Assembly (NCBI GenBank): GCA_032718565.1
Contig: JAVGVS010000237.1
Span: 508,280-572,279, forward strand
Source of the DNA: Distichodus sexfasciatus
Taxonomy: Eukaryota > Chordata > Actinopteri > Characiformes > Distichodontidae
Length of the DNA: 64,000 nt
Reading direction: 5' to 3'
The notes beneath the pieces were generated by a model that did no database searches, was not told where the DNA came from, and was given only the letters and a program-made list of their open reading frames with translations. A program made the position numbers and the translations under genes. Below, piece after piece: positions 1 to 11,356 of this stretch. Every line of letters starts with the position of its first letter. The stretch's first letter is position 1.

Positions 1-125
1 CTCGCTCTCCTCATCTCTATGTCCATCTTCGTGTTCACTTATTCTCTCGCTCAAATCTCTCTCTCTCTCTCTCTCGCTCTCCTCATCTCTGTCCATCTTT
101 GTGTTGCGTGTTCTCTCTCGCGCCA

Positions 126-156
<31 letters not shown>

Positions 157-353
157 TCATCTCTCTGTCCATCTTTGTGTTCACGTGTGGGCATTCTCTC
201 GCGCCATCTTTCTCTCTCTCTCTCTCTCCATCTCTCTGTCCCATCTTTGTGTTGCGTGTTCTCTCTCACACCGTCTCTCTCTCTCTCTCTCTCTCTCTCT
301 CCCGTCTTCTCATCTCTCTGTCCATCTTTGTGTTGCGTGTTCTCTCTCACACC

Positions 354-388
<35 letters not shown>

Positions 389-439
389 CGTCTTCTCATC
401 TCTCTGTCCATCTTTGTGTTGCGTGTTCTCTCTCGCACC

Positions 440-475
<36 letters not shown>

Positions 476-517
476 TCATCTCTCTGTCCATCTTTGTGTT
501 GCGTGTTCTCTCTCGCG

Positions 518-551
<34 letters not shown>

Positions 552-720
552 CCGTCTCTCTCTCTTCATCTCTCTGTCCATCTTTGTGTTGCGTGTTCTC
601 TCTCGCGCTGTCTCTCTCTCTCTCTCTCTCTCTCACTTTTGTCTCTCTCTCTTCATCTCTCTCTGTCCATCTTTGTATTGCGTGTTCTCTCTCGCGCTGT
701 CTCTCTCTCTCGTTATTCCC
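1..720. repeat. TC-rich minisatellite, about nine 73-99 bp units
   Basis: A tandem array in the slco3a1 intron. Each unit combines the phrase CCATCTTTGTGTTGCGTG with a (TC)n run. The phrase recurs near 21, 94, 168, 241, 320, 407, 489, 569 and 667, so the period is about 73 to 99 bp and varies with the (TC)n length. All three forward frames and the reverse strand are open across it only because the pyrimidine run has no stops, so it does not encode a protein. The window edge cuts its left end. Confidence 0.9.
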
Positions 721-836
721 ACATACACACGTTCTCTCGCCCTCCTTTTCCTTCCGACTTCTTTCCTTCTCTTCCGTTCTCTCTCACACACACATCATGC
801 ATGCAGCCCCCCCCAAAAACACACACACTCAGACTG

Positions 837-886
<50 letters not shown>

Positions 887-2600
887 ACCCCGCCATGTCT
901 ACTTTCACAGACTATGTCGGACCAAAAACCTGACTTTTCCTATCTTATATGGGACAAATCAAACATTCATTGGGACCTCATAAATGTCTAAGCACCTTCA
1001 AACACACACACACACGCTCATGCTCTCATTCTTCTCCGCCAAGAGACATCTGTTCGGAGCTCAAACACACAAAGTGCAGCTGGCTGTGGAAAGGACACGC
1101 CGTCCTGCGGCGAGCATTTTAATGGGCTCCTGCAATATGGCGTCCTGCATATATTAATACACACACACACAGGACTCCCCACAGCAGCAGCGTTATCATA
1201 CTTTCATGGCAAACGTGCCAGCCTCTCTACGGGGTGTGTGTGCGCGCGTGTGTGAACAAGACCTCCACTGGTGCTTCTGCAGTCAGGTAGTGTCATTATA
1301 TTTTCAGTGATGAATATTCATAGCGCCCGTAGCTACTCACGTCCTCGTGCAGCCAGATCTCCAGGTGATTTCACCCTGTGGCTAGATCATAGCGTTCAAA
1401 GGCACTCACTTGTCCCGACGTCTGCGGCAGACCTTGAAACCGCGCGAGCTAAAACAGCAGCGGCGTTAACGGTCGTCGAGACTCGTTTCTGGCGTTTTTT
1501 TTAACGGATTTCTCCTTTTCGCGCAGAACCTGACCGGATGCGCTTGCATTTCTGGCAGTGGCGTAGCGGAGCCCACACAACACGTGCCGAATAAATGCCC
1601 CCAGTCCTGGCTGCCAAGAGGCCCTCATCTTCCTGTCGTGATCTGTCTGTGCAGCATGAAGTCGAACCATGGCCCCGAGCAGCCCTCGTCATCATCCTCA
1701 TCAGGTAACCCGGCCTCAGAGGGTCACGCTTCGTTTGGCTTTGGCCCCTCTCTTCGTTTTCTAGTCTCTGGGTTTTAGTCGGGGCTCACTTGTGGAGCGA
1801 AAACTCTTTGAGCGGAATTCAGGACAAAGTAAAACGGAATTTAGGAAAAAAAAACCAAAAAGGATTCCGTAGGGCCCTAGAAAAGTATCAGTTTTTGCAC
1901 CGGTATCAAGTGAAACCCAAATGGTACGCGACGCCTAGCTAAGGAATGAAAATGTCCAATGATATTTTGACAGCGCTACATTGATATGGCGCTTTTCTCA
2001 CACTCAAAGCTCTTTACACGCGAGAACCGGATACAACAAACGCTAAGACATCCTGGGGAACAGCGGCTTCTTCGAATAAATCAGGAATGATGTTGTCTCA
2101 TGCTGATCACTGGCTCTGAATTGAATTAATATCGAAACTGTATGTAGCAGACTTTTCGACATCGGACATCAAATGTTATGCGTTAGATACGCCGCGTCAA
2201 ATGCGATGTGGTTGTGATCCTAGTCAAGCTTTATTGTAGCCACTCGTACAGACAGCAAATTCGAAAATAACTAATTAAAACCTTTCTTCTCCTTCTCTCA
2301 CCCTCGTCCCTCTTTAGGACCCGTCGTCCAGACTGAAATCTCACAACAGCGTGCTGTTTCTTTACTTCGACTCGCCGGTAGAGACAACCTTCCTTCATCT
2401 TCTGACCTAAAAGAACCTTCGGATGTCTCAAATGTATAACTATATTAAAGCCCCAGAGGCTCTTCCAATACATTTGCTTTTAGGTAACGGCTTATTAGGC
2501 TTCCCATTACCTCCCTCTCTCAGTCTCGTCATATTAAAATCTCGCTGCGTTTTCCTGCGCCATGGGAGAATCTTCGTTAACCGTTTTTTTTCCCCCGCAG
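721..2600 (+). other. slco3a1: Intronic stretch of slco3a1, no exon recognised
   Basis: This is non-coding sequence between the left edge and the slco3a1 terminal exon. It holds a (TC)n-(AC)n microsatellite at about 836-888, short (CA)n runs near 1001, 1150 and 1235, and a low-copy interspersed-repeat-like segment near 1960-2120. A possible short exon near 1650-1704, ending in a GTAAC donor, was considered but has no similarity I recognise to the transporter. The 3' splice site that ends this intron is a pyrimidine run followed by CAG at 2598-2600. Confidence 0.6.
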
Positions 2601-2978
2601 GCTTCATCCCTCCACCGTTAATTTTCGGCGCGGGGATCGACTCCACCTACCTGTTCTGGAGCACCGAGTGCGGGGCCAAAGGCGCCTGCGTGCTGTCTGT
2701 TTCAGCGTGGCCTACCGCCACCTCTACGTCAGCATGACCATCGTGCTGAAGGTGGTGGCGTTCTTCCTCTACGCCACCACGTGGCAGTGCCTCTTGCCCG
2801 CAACTACAAAAGCCATCAAAACAACGAGACCTACGTCACGTCCACCGAGATCTTCTCCTCCGACGTCAACCTGGAGAGCCTGGGCAAAGAGGCCGGCCAG
2901 AGCCCGGTCGACAGGACAAAATTTATATACAGCCTGGAGGACCACGAGTGGTGCGAAAACATGGAATCCGTTTTATAG
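2601..2978 (+). CDS. slco3a1: slco3a1 C-terminal exon(s), frame-disrupted
   Basis: This is the 3' coding end of solute carrier organic anion transporter 3A1 (OATP3A1), a 12-transmembrane plasma-membrane transporter of prostaglandins, thyroid hormone and other organic anions. Three reading frames carry consecutive family sequence. From 2602 the frame reads GFIPPPLIFGAGIDSTY and continues through GACVL. From about 2708 a second frame reads VAYRHLYVS to WQCL. From about 2793 a third reads ARNYKSHQNN to the family's terminal DHEWCENMESVL and TAG at 2976-2978. At the first break, CTGTTTCAG (2698-2706) sits where a splice acceptor would lie, and the expected YDN codons are missing. At the second break two extra bases occur near 2792. 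Either the assembly has errors or this copy is broken; read literally, the protein would stop at 2737. The upstream exons lie outside the window. Identity is secure and integrity is not. Confidence 0.85.
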
Positions 2979-5260
2979 TGGCTGGAACGAAGCGCCGAGT
3001 GAAGGCACACGTAGAATTAGTTGGGGGTTTTTTTGTTGAAGCTTATCACCATTTTGTTTTGTAAATGGTAGAATTTTCCGTTTTCTCTTCAAACTTCACA
3101 TGCCCCAAGACTGTTCTGCGCTAATCGTCGGGTCCATGTCCGTTTTCCTTTTTCGTTCTTTTTTTTGAAGTTGTGTCCGAATGGATGTTCGTCCAGTGCC
3201 AGTCAGCTCTGTTGTAGTTGTTAATCGAAGACATCTACTGTATTCTCCAGCTGCGCCCTAAGCTGCTAACGAGCTGGATTTAGGACAGTTTTTCCATAAG
3301 AAGACGTCTTACATGGACACCGCCACACACACACACACACACAAAAATGGTTTTCATTACTTGAAAGTTGCTGGAGAAAAAAAAGAATGCACTGAAATAC
3401 ACGTGTTAGCTGATGACTTATTCAGTTCTGAATATCTTCTTGACACAAAGAAGAGTGAGGCAAAAAAAAAAAAGAAACAAAAAAAATTCCATTGCAGTCT
3501 GCGTTTTCTGTATTAGGAGCACTCTTAGAAAAGAACCGCCAACTTCGCTTTGTGTGTCTCCGTTTGAGAAATAAGTAGCAACAAGCGTTTTGCCGATGCG
3601 AAATATCCTTTACCAGCAGGCGTTAACATTGCGGCCAAAGGTGCAGTCGTTTTCTCTTTTTTACTGTCGAAACTTACCTCGTGACTCGTCAAGAAAGTCA
3701 TATCTGGTCTTAGAGTCGCCGTATCAAGCCAATATAGGTCTTTCTTGGAAAGCGTTTTGTTTAGCTTTATTCAAACCCTTTCTTTTTTGCTGGATGTACT
3801 TATAGGTGCTGTCGCACCGATCGCTTTCTACTGTTAACCGTTATTCCACATAGTTTATTAAGCACGAGATTGTCTTAACCGTACAGCTTAATCGAGACAT
3901 ATTATTATATATATCTCGTTGAATTGCAATAGTTGGAAGGTATATTTCAAGAAAGATTTGGTATTTGAACGTAAGTAATAATTGTTCAAATCATTGTCCT
4001 TCTGTTTCTCTCTTTTTTTTTTTTAGCGCGTTTTTCTTTAGGAAGGGGGAGAGTTGATTCGTTTTACAAGTCTTCGACATGGCTGATTGTCGTGCTTAGA
4101 TGTGTTTATAGCGTGTTTGAGGAATGGGATTACTGTAGATGAAATAAATATTATATGGAGTGTGATAAACAGAAGAGCAGCGGGACAGAAAGATGGAAAT
4201 GATGACCAAGATGATGAAATATGCCAGTCGTTCTTACAGGAGGCTCCGCGACGTTTAAATGCAACGTTTTCCGTTTTTCAAATCAAAAACAACAAGTGAC
4301 ATGGCGTCGATCCGGTCTGTGAGTCAGTCTGGGGGTTCTTCTTTGTGGCCGTTAGGCCCGGCTCAACAGATATTCCGGTCAAGGCCTCGTTACGTGAAGA
4401 CACAAATAACAAGAAGTCGTCTAAGGTGAATTGACGTGTCGCTGTTTACTAGAGCTAAGCAAGTCCTGAAGCTTTTAACTTTTGCTCGAGTCTGGAATTT
4501 TCCAGTCTTCTGTTTCTTGAATTTTATTTTTTTCGATCTGACAAACCATCTCTATTTATAAATATGGCTGAGGTTGTGTTTAGGAGTTGATAGCAATAAC
4601 TTAATAAACCGATATAAAGGTCAGAAATTCGGACTGGCCTTAACCCAAGGTCTCATAAACGATACTAGTATGCATACTTGGGTCAGTCTTGGTGGAATTT
4701 CAGTGTGTGCGCGCAGTGCAGATCAGCACAGACGGTTCAGTTGTTTACCAGGCTCTTCACTGATGGAAAAAAAATAAGTCGAGTACCTGCAAAACCTCTT
4801 CTTTTTTTGCTTTGTTTTGAAAGGGTACAGCCAGTGAGGATGGACCTAAGGCTGCAGGCCCCAGTTTCAATACGTTTTATAGGCAAAAGAGTAGAAATTC
4901 AATTTATTTTGTACGACAGAGAAACGAAATCAATCACTGCAGTTTTTGAGGTCTGCTGCATCTGCATGTGGAAAAAGCCATGTTCTCTTTGGCAGAGACA
5001 TTCTGGGGCAGGATAATGATGCATATGTTTTTGCCTTGCTGAGGTGAAAATAGTACTATATAAATATATATACAGTATATATATATAATATATAAAAGTG
5101 TACATCATTTGAATACATATTTAAGGCTTAATAGCACATTCGTTTTGTTTTACCGATAAAGGTCTCTCTGCAGTACAAGGGTAGATAGTATCCTTTTCAT
5201 ATACTTTTTGTATGGCAGATATCTTTTATTTTATTCTGCAATAAATTATTTTTCAGAAAA
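2979..5260 (+). other. slco3a1: slco3a1 3' UTR (presumed)
   Basis: This is AT-rich non-coding sequence after the slco3a1 stop, with no further coding similarity. It contains a short (CA)n run near 3325 and (AT)n near 5058-5094. The AATAAA at 5240-5245 is the best candidate for the distal cleavage signal; other signals exist closer to the stop. The 3' end is inferred from the signal only. Confidence 0.5.
5240..5245 (+). terminator. slco3a1: Candidate polyadenylation signal for slco3a1
   Basis: AATAAA in an AT-rich context about 2.3 kb after the stop codon. A T-rich stretch follows within 10 bp. Confidence 0.4.
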
Positions 5261-5714
5261 CACTCCAGCTTTCAGTCCTGTAATTATTGGGGTGGGTGTG
5301 TTTTGAGTGGGTGAAGTGGGCTAGTTTCGAAACTGTCGACTGTTCTAGCCGCGTCGGCCACAATAACAACAAGCAATCTGATTTATCCCAAACGTGAATG
5401 GTATTGTTAAATGTCAGCATTTGCACATTGAAATTTATTTTCGGGTTTTGACCTTTTGGGGGCGGCACAGAGTCTATCAACCTAGACGTTGATGAGAATG
5501 GGAATACAGTAATTCACCGATTTCATGACTGTATTATTTTGTTTCTTTAGTGCATTGTGTAAAGTTTTATGCTGTACTAGTATGACGTTATATTAAGTTC
5601 ACGCTTATGACGTGGATATACTGATCTTATTATCCACTATTATTGGCTGAAGGTACCGCCCGTCACGTACAATATGTTGCGCATTAGATCCTGAATGACA
5701 TGGATTTTTTTTAA

Positions 5715-5939
5715 GTGAAAGTGAGTGATTGTCATTGTGAACACAGTGCACCATAATGAAATGTGACCTCTGCATTTGACCCATCCGTGAAGGAGCAGCG
5801 GGCAGCTAACAAGGCCAGTGCCTGGGCACAGTACCTTGCTCATGACCACCTCAGTGGTAACTTTACCGACCCTGGATTCGAACCTGCGACCTTCTGATCA
5901 CGGGGCGAACCCCCTACCGTTACGCCGCCAACTGCCCCA
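5715..5939 (-). mobile_element. tRNA-headed SINE (family B), minus orientation
   Basis: On the minus strand the element starts with a tRNA-like head carrying a B box (GGTTCGAATCC), then runs through a conserved central segment to GTTCACAATGACAATCACT. The same family is at 26860-27030, 30529-30765 and as a fragment at 62953-63048. The alignment among these copies defines the boundaries. It fits a common teleost tRNA-derived SINE type, but I cannot name the subfamily. Confidence 0.8.
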
Positions 5940-7180
5940 GTAGCGTTTGTCTTTTTGAATCGTCATTAATAATCACTGATATTTATCGACAATTCGCTCT
6001 AACGGAATGGAGATTTAAGTGAGGCTCTCTTGTGCATGACAGGGTTGTTAGGAAACCAATTCTTTCAACTATTCTCCGAATTCGTTTTCTCTGTCAATAA
6101 ACGCGTTGAACGTGCTCGGCCACCATAAACCTACCAAGATACGCACAGAGAACCATTCCAGGTAACGCAAGTGGCAAACAAACGCCACTTAAAGGGGACA
6201 AAAGTGGTGTCTGCTGCTGCTACGACCATCGATTTCTGTGGCTGGTAAGATTTCTTTGCTCAGTTTTGGCTCAGTAAGAGTTTTCAGTTCTATTAAATGT
6301 TGCCAGTTCTGTGTGCAAGTTGTTTCCAACCTGTCAGCGCTGCCACATCCACATGGGCCGAGGCCAAATCCAAATGACCTATGAATATGTTTCTCTGGGG
6401 GAGTAGAGTGAGAGTGCAGCTCCAGGGCCTGCCAGATGTACTCGCTCCGAGCAGCGATATACAGTATGTCTGAATCCGTCCACAGTCAGAGAACGTCTCG
6501 TTTTTCATGAATAAGTATGAAATGCAGATAAATCCAAGGTGATGTAAGAGCTGTTCTCTCACTTCTCACCCACGGCGAGTATCTGTTAAGAAGACTAGGA
6601 GTTCTACTCACAAAAAAAATTTGTCTAATTCATAAGCTACCGCACGGCATATTAGTAAGTCGTTTTGGTTAATAGGCCAACGTGTTATGCTAAATGTTGA
6701 GCGATGTCACCGTTCTGACTCGTCACTGCAACAGAGCTTCCCAGAGATCCGCTTGAAGGACTGTGCCTCACACAGGTAAGTGTCAAAGCTCAGTTCAAGC
6801 TGCTTCTTGGAATGATCCTTCACCAACTGGCGCAATGTTGTCAGTGCAAGTGCAAATATATTCAATATTAGTTGCAGTGTCATTTAGAGCCCAGAAATTG
6901 TCTAAATGCTAATCAAATCTCTGGTGGGTCTTGTCAATTTAGCTTAAGTACAGAACTAAAAAGGATGAAGTTTGTGTTTAATGTTTTGTGTCCTGAAAAT
7001 GTATAAAAGTTATTTTTAATATTTAATAGCCATTTAAAAGCCAGTTAAAAAATCACTTTTAAAAACTTAGATACGGCTGGTTACTAATGACTTTTTTTGA
7101 AACTATATACCCTGATATGTATACATGCCTGTTTCTAAAATAACATTAAGGTTGCCGTGTAATTAAGATTCCGAAAGATT
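5940..7180. other. Intergenic DNA, nothing recognised
   Basis: I see no exon, repeat copy or promoter pattern that I can support. Open frames here are short and show no family resemblance. Confidence 0.5.
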
Positions 7181-7188
7181 GTCTAGAC

Positions 7189-7767
7189 CACAGATGTCAA
7201 ACTCAGGTGTAATTATATTTGGCCTGCGAGATAATACCAATTATCTGCTAGAGCTCACCCTCCGGTAGACAGCATTACTACAAATCCCAGAACACTCTGC
7301 TGGTGCGTTGTCGTGTCAATCACGACCCACAAACGACCCCCTCCTCTGTTGACATTCAAGCAACCTCATGCTGCCAGTCGCATCGAGCTACCCCTCCCAA
7401 AAAAAGGCCAAACGAAAGGTGGAAAACAGGAGCTTTCAAGCCACGTGGGAGGCAGAATACCTGTCAAATAGAAAAAGAGGCATAAGATTTTTTTTTCTTT
7501 TAATTTTACTTCAGAAATGAATGCTACAGATGTCTTTTATTTGCCATTTGATTTCAAATGCGTTTAGAGTATTAACCTTTGCTTGTTCCAAATTCAATGT
7601 TTAAGCAAAACGTAAGTTTGTTTCCATATGAAAAGGTTCATCGTTATATGAAGAGAAGGAAAAAACTTCCTCGATTGTAGACATTTTTTCAATAAATATC
7701 AAGGCTGGCCCTCGACTGTCCAAGTTTTTATTTTGGCCCACTTTTGTATTTGAGTTTGACACCCCTG
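7189..7767. mobile_element. Non-autonomous hAT element (MITE) with 8-bp TSD
   Basis: The element is bounded by terminal inverted repeats. The left end is CACAGATGTCAAACTC (7189-7204), and the right end reads CAGGGGTGTCAAACTC on the minus strand (7752-7767), 13 of 16 matching. It is flanked by the identical 8-bp sequence GTCTAGAC at 7181-7188 and 7768-7775. An 8-bp target duplication is the hAT superfamily signature. There is no transposase inside. The core contains an ACTACAAATCCCAG motif, often seen in fish repeats and resembling a ZNF143 site. Confidence 0.88.
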
Positions 7768-7791
7768 GTCTAGACGCTATCATCAAACCGT

Positions 7792-8455
7792 TCATCGAAA
7801 TGTAGTACAGAACAAGACAAGACCAAGCAAGGTGACACTTACAGATTGCCTGAAAAAGCTTGAAATTTTTGACATTCTAATATGAGAAAAAATATTGCAA
7901 ATCATTCTTGAGGTTTCAAGTGGCATGATGGCAGACCGTGTGAAACTTAATTTCTGCCGCTTTGGCTGATCACTCTCGACGCCTGTTTTCTTTGCATGGC
8001 AGCGCTCGAGGTGTTTTTTCAAATTGCTAGTGCTATTTCTCGACGTCGATAGTCCTTTAGGGTTTGGGCAAAGATTGCACTTGACTAAAACATTCTTTTT
8101 GTCCTTATCCCTGACGAACTCAAAGTAATGCGCAAACGTCCACCTCGCAAAAGTACTGTCTTCTGCCATCTCACCGGAGAAGCAAGCCTTATGTGATGCA
8201 CTGTGCAAGGGGCTCAGCTAACCACGAACAGGAAATACAACTCTCGCGCATTTTTTATTATCACAGATAATTACTATGAGCTCTCGCGGTCTTTAAACAA
8301 ATACATTTTTGGTTAAAAGTGCTTTGTAACGCACACATGTACTGAGTAAAATATTACTGAAAATTGATAAGTATCGTCTTACATTACTACGTTATAGCAA
8401 AAAGTAATCCGTTACTGTAACCCGTTACTTTTGTAATTCGTTACTCCCAACACTG
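7792..8455 (-). mobile_element. 5' fragment of an hAT transposon with BED zinc finger
   Basis: The minus-strand frame from 8208 (or the internal Met at 8169) encodes a BED-type zinc finger: W-T-F-A-H-Y-F-E-F, then C-N-L-C, a serine/threonine-rich loop, and N-L-K-K-H-L-x-x-C-H. This is the DNA-binding N-terminus of hAT transposases. The reading frame ends at 7792 without the RNase-H-like catalytic core, so the element is truncated. Its outer end at 8455 reads CAGTGTTGGGAGTAACGAAT on the minus strand, a hAT-like terminus. The other terminus is missing. It lies about 25 bp from the neighbouring hAT MITE, and no activity is expected. Confidence 0.75.
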
Positions 8456-9577
8456 GTTTAGATTCAGTGCAGAATTAGTGAAGTTGAGATCAAACTATTA
8501 GAGATGACACACGACGCCCTAAAAATATTCAAGTTTGGAGCTAAAGTTGAGGATTTTTAAAGGGAATTTTTGTTTACGTTTCAAGACAGCAAATAAATGA
8601 AACTCGTATTACAGATGCAAGGCTTCAAGGCTTACCTCTAAAACTGATAAGTTACATATTTATTTCGACCTACCGCTGCCAGGGCTCCGACTCGACTGTA
8701 TTTGTTTCAGTAATGAGAGATTTTTAAAGGTCAGCCTTTAAATTCATTCCTGCGTATTTACTTTCAGGTTCATAAGTGCTTTTGAGCTGTAGGTACTTCA
8801 CACGGTGAGTTGAAAGAGTGTCTCTTTAAGCAAATGTTATCTGACCTGCCTTGTACGTAGACTTGACTCTTTATTTCCTTTGGCTCAGTGGTGTTAGAAG
8901 AACAAAGTGGAGTCCTGAGGGGAGAATCTTAACACACGGCCGTGGGTCTGAGGATGAGGAAGGCTGGAGCTAATCAAGACTCGGGGGCCAAATTCGGTAA
9001 GCGATCCAGGCTTGGATTCACTGCACTGCACACACAAACACACAAACATACACCCCGTCACGGCACAAGGAGAGGGAATGCTGAAGAGAGAGCAGCTCTG
9101 CTGTGAAATTTGACTCAAGACAGCAGCTGCTACACTCCGAGCTCCTGCTGTTTGCTGTAAGGTCGAGGAATATACAAGATGTTTTGTGTAAAATCTCATT
9201 TACAATGAACCAACAAAATCCAACAAATGCTATTACGTAAAAGCTGCAGTTCTTTTTCTGTCCCGGTGTTATCCGTACTGCTGTTTGCCGAGTCTTGTGA
9301 CACTGTGTGAATTTGCCTTAAAAAGTAGACATGGCAAAGATACCCACTATTGATATCTGGATGATGCAGCGGAAAAGATGAAGGAACACATATGGAATTA
9401 TGCAGCAAACAAAACAGTGCTAAACAAAGCAGAATATGTTTTGTATTTTTGATGACAGCTATGCACACGCTTGTCATTCTTTCAATAAGATTCATGAGGT
9501 ATTGTCCTGGTATGTTTTTTAATTGACCGGTAACTGGTGGAATTCCTTGCCGTCTTCATGTGTCTGAGAGCATCAGT
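8456..9577. other. Intergenic DNA, nothing recognised
   Basis: I found no exon or repeat boundary. Open frames near 8894-9495 on the minus strand have no recognisable similarity. Confidence 0.45.
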
Positions 9578-9910
9578 CGTGTTGTGCAGAGGTAGGGCTG
9601 GTCCACAGTAGATAGTCCAATCTGACTACTTTTCTACTCCACATTATGGCAAGAACCACTCGATTAAGTCAAGAGAAACGACAGTCCATCATGACTTTAA
9701 GACGGCAAGGTCAGTCAATCTGGAAAACTTCAAGAACGTTGAATAAGTCCTAAAGTGCAGTCGCGAAAACCATCAAACGCTATGATGAAACTGGCTCTCA
9801 TGAAGACCGCCCCAGGAAAGGAAGACCAAGAGTTACCTCTGCTACAGAGGAAAAATTCATTACCAGCCTCAGAAACTGAAATACTGTATGAAGAACCACA
9901 AGATACATGA
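9578..9910 (+). mobile_element. Tc1-like transposase relic (N-terminal helix-turn-helix)
   Basis: From the ATG at 9646 the frame reads MARTTRLSQEKRQSIMTLRR, followed by a typical Tc1 paired-type domain. It includes TIKRYDETGSHEDRP and the GRPRVTSATEE motif. A stop follows LNKS near 9750 and more stops follow SLRN, so the gene is dead and the DDE catalytic part is absent. Similarity to Tc1/mariner N-termini is recognised from the motif order; I cannot assign the exact family. Confidence 0.75.
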
Positions 9911-9934
9911 CTTGGTCTCCAAAAGTGGATCATA

Positions 9935-10075
9935 TTTTAGTTAAGTCAAGTCAAATATATTTATAAAACACATTTAAGATATCAATAGTTGACCAATGTG
10001 CTGTACAAATGTTACAGCAATGAACAATCAATCAAGTTTAAAAGCCAATGATTAAAATAAGATGCAAGTCCGGTT
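9935..10075 (+). repeat. Interspersed repeat fragment (TCAAATATATTTATAAA type)
   Basis: The segment AAGTCAAATATATTTATAAA, followed by a CAATGTGCTGTACAAATG phrase, is a pattern I recognise as recurrent in fish genomes. A related segment with CACTCAAAGCTCTTTACA lies near 1995-2020. I cannot classify it further. Confidence 0.4.
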
Positions 10076-10470
10076 GAAGAAACTGGAGGCAAACATATTA
10101 GGCGTGTGATTGGAATAATTTAATGTTTATCAATACTGATATTTTATGACATTAATTTCATTTAATGCTTGATTTTACACTTCAAACTATTAGTTAATCT
10201 CTCAACCATTCGCATCACCAACACATAAGGGGCGCCTAATTTAAATGTTTGCTATTGTTAATAAAATATTGCTATTTTACAACATCGCTAATATATGCAT
10301 TTCATTGACAAACGTTTAACAATCGTTCTAACTGTTCTCTCCCCAGAACTTCTTTCACCATTTAAAACATCTAGAGGTGTAATGTTTATAAGGTTTTTCC
10401 CGCTTTTCGGTACCAAAGTTTATCAAAAGACGCGCGTTTTGTTCATCTGCTTCGCTTTGTTTCTCAGATT

Positions 10471-10571
10471 CCCCCAATGAATTATGTGTGGTGTGATACA
10501 CTAGCCTTAAGGCTGAAGGATTACTTCAGCCTTAAGGCTTGTGTATCACACAACACATAATTCATTGGGGG
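10471..10571. repeat. Near-perfect palindrome, 48-bp arms and 5-bp loop
   Basis: Bases 10471-10518 are the reverse complement of 10524-10571 apart from two mismatches, with GATTA between them. The arms begin with CCCCCAATGAATTATGTG and end with AGCCTTAAGGCTGAAG. No target duplication or TIR family was recognised. Confidence 0.9.
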
Positions 10572-11010
10572 ATTTGTTGCTGGAGTGTTATTTCTCAGGG
10601 GGCTGTGGTTTCTGGTTTGTGAACATATGCAACGTAGAAGGAAAATATACACCTGAGCAGTGCCGTGGTGCTTTCTAGGACTTGGGTTGTTAAAAGCTGC
10701 CGTATAAGGTGTTAAACGACACCACAGGATACACTGCATCTACGCTCTATAAATACCGCTACTGTTAGTTACTATGAATATACTTTGGCACACATACTAC
10801 AGTCTTAATAAAAACTGCTCTACATGAGAGGGCTTGGTCCCTCACTGCATTCTTGCTGTTGTCATTTCAGTGATGCTAATCAGCATTGTGCACTCGCGAC
10901 ACATTTTCTTTTTTTAATCTTCAGTCATAAAGTAGAAAGTTAACAGACAGGCTCTAAAAACACAGTATCAGAATCTCAAACTATACAATAGCGTGCAACC
11001 ATTTAAATAT

Positions 11011-11356
11011 TCATTCATTCATTCATTCATCATCCAAACCGAAGCTTAATCCCTATCGGAGTCGCGGGGACCGGAGTCTAGCCCAGGAACTACGGGTACA
11101 AGGCGAGGACCAACCCTGGGCAGGCGCCAACACACCGCAGCACACACACTCACACAATCACGCTCACCTTCACACCTTACGGGGCCAATGTGGAGTGGCC
11201 AATTAGCCTGTAGTGCATGCTTTTGGACTGTGGGAGGAAACCGGAGCACCTGGAGGAAACCCACGCGAAAACGGGAAGAGCATGCAAACTCCACACAAGA
11301 AGGCCCTACGGCCGTCCCGGGGTTCGGCCCCAGGACCTTCTCGCTGTGAGGCGGCA
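11011..11356 (-). mobile_element. SINE-like element (family A), minus orientation, head truncated
   Basis: On the minus strand this is the family shared with 21688-22053, 26552-26845, 33282-33593 and 35892-36225. It has the cue GCATGCACTACAGGCTAATT, then the GGGATTAAGC segment and a (GAAT)n tail, which appears here as (ATTC)n at 11011-11030. The tRNA-like head is cut off near 11356, within the sequence that normally follows the A box. Confidence 0.8.

Noticed and set aside
51..636. Minus-strand open frames rich in Arg-Glu repeats and plus-strand Ser-Leu frames
   Set aside because: They are the direct translation of the (TC)n minisatellite in every frame; no start context, splice structure or family similarity.
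1584..1778. Serine-rich frame near a GTAAC donor, considered as an slco3a1 exon
   Set aside because: It does not match the transporter sequence expected before the FIPPPLIFG segment and has stops in the frame upstream.
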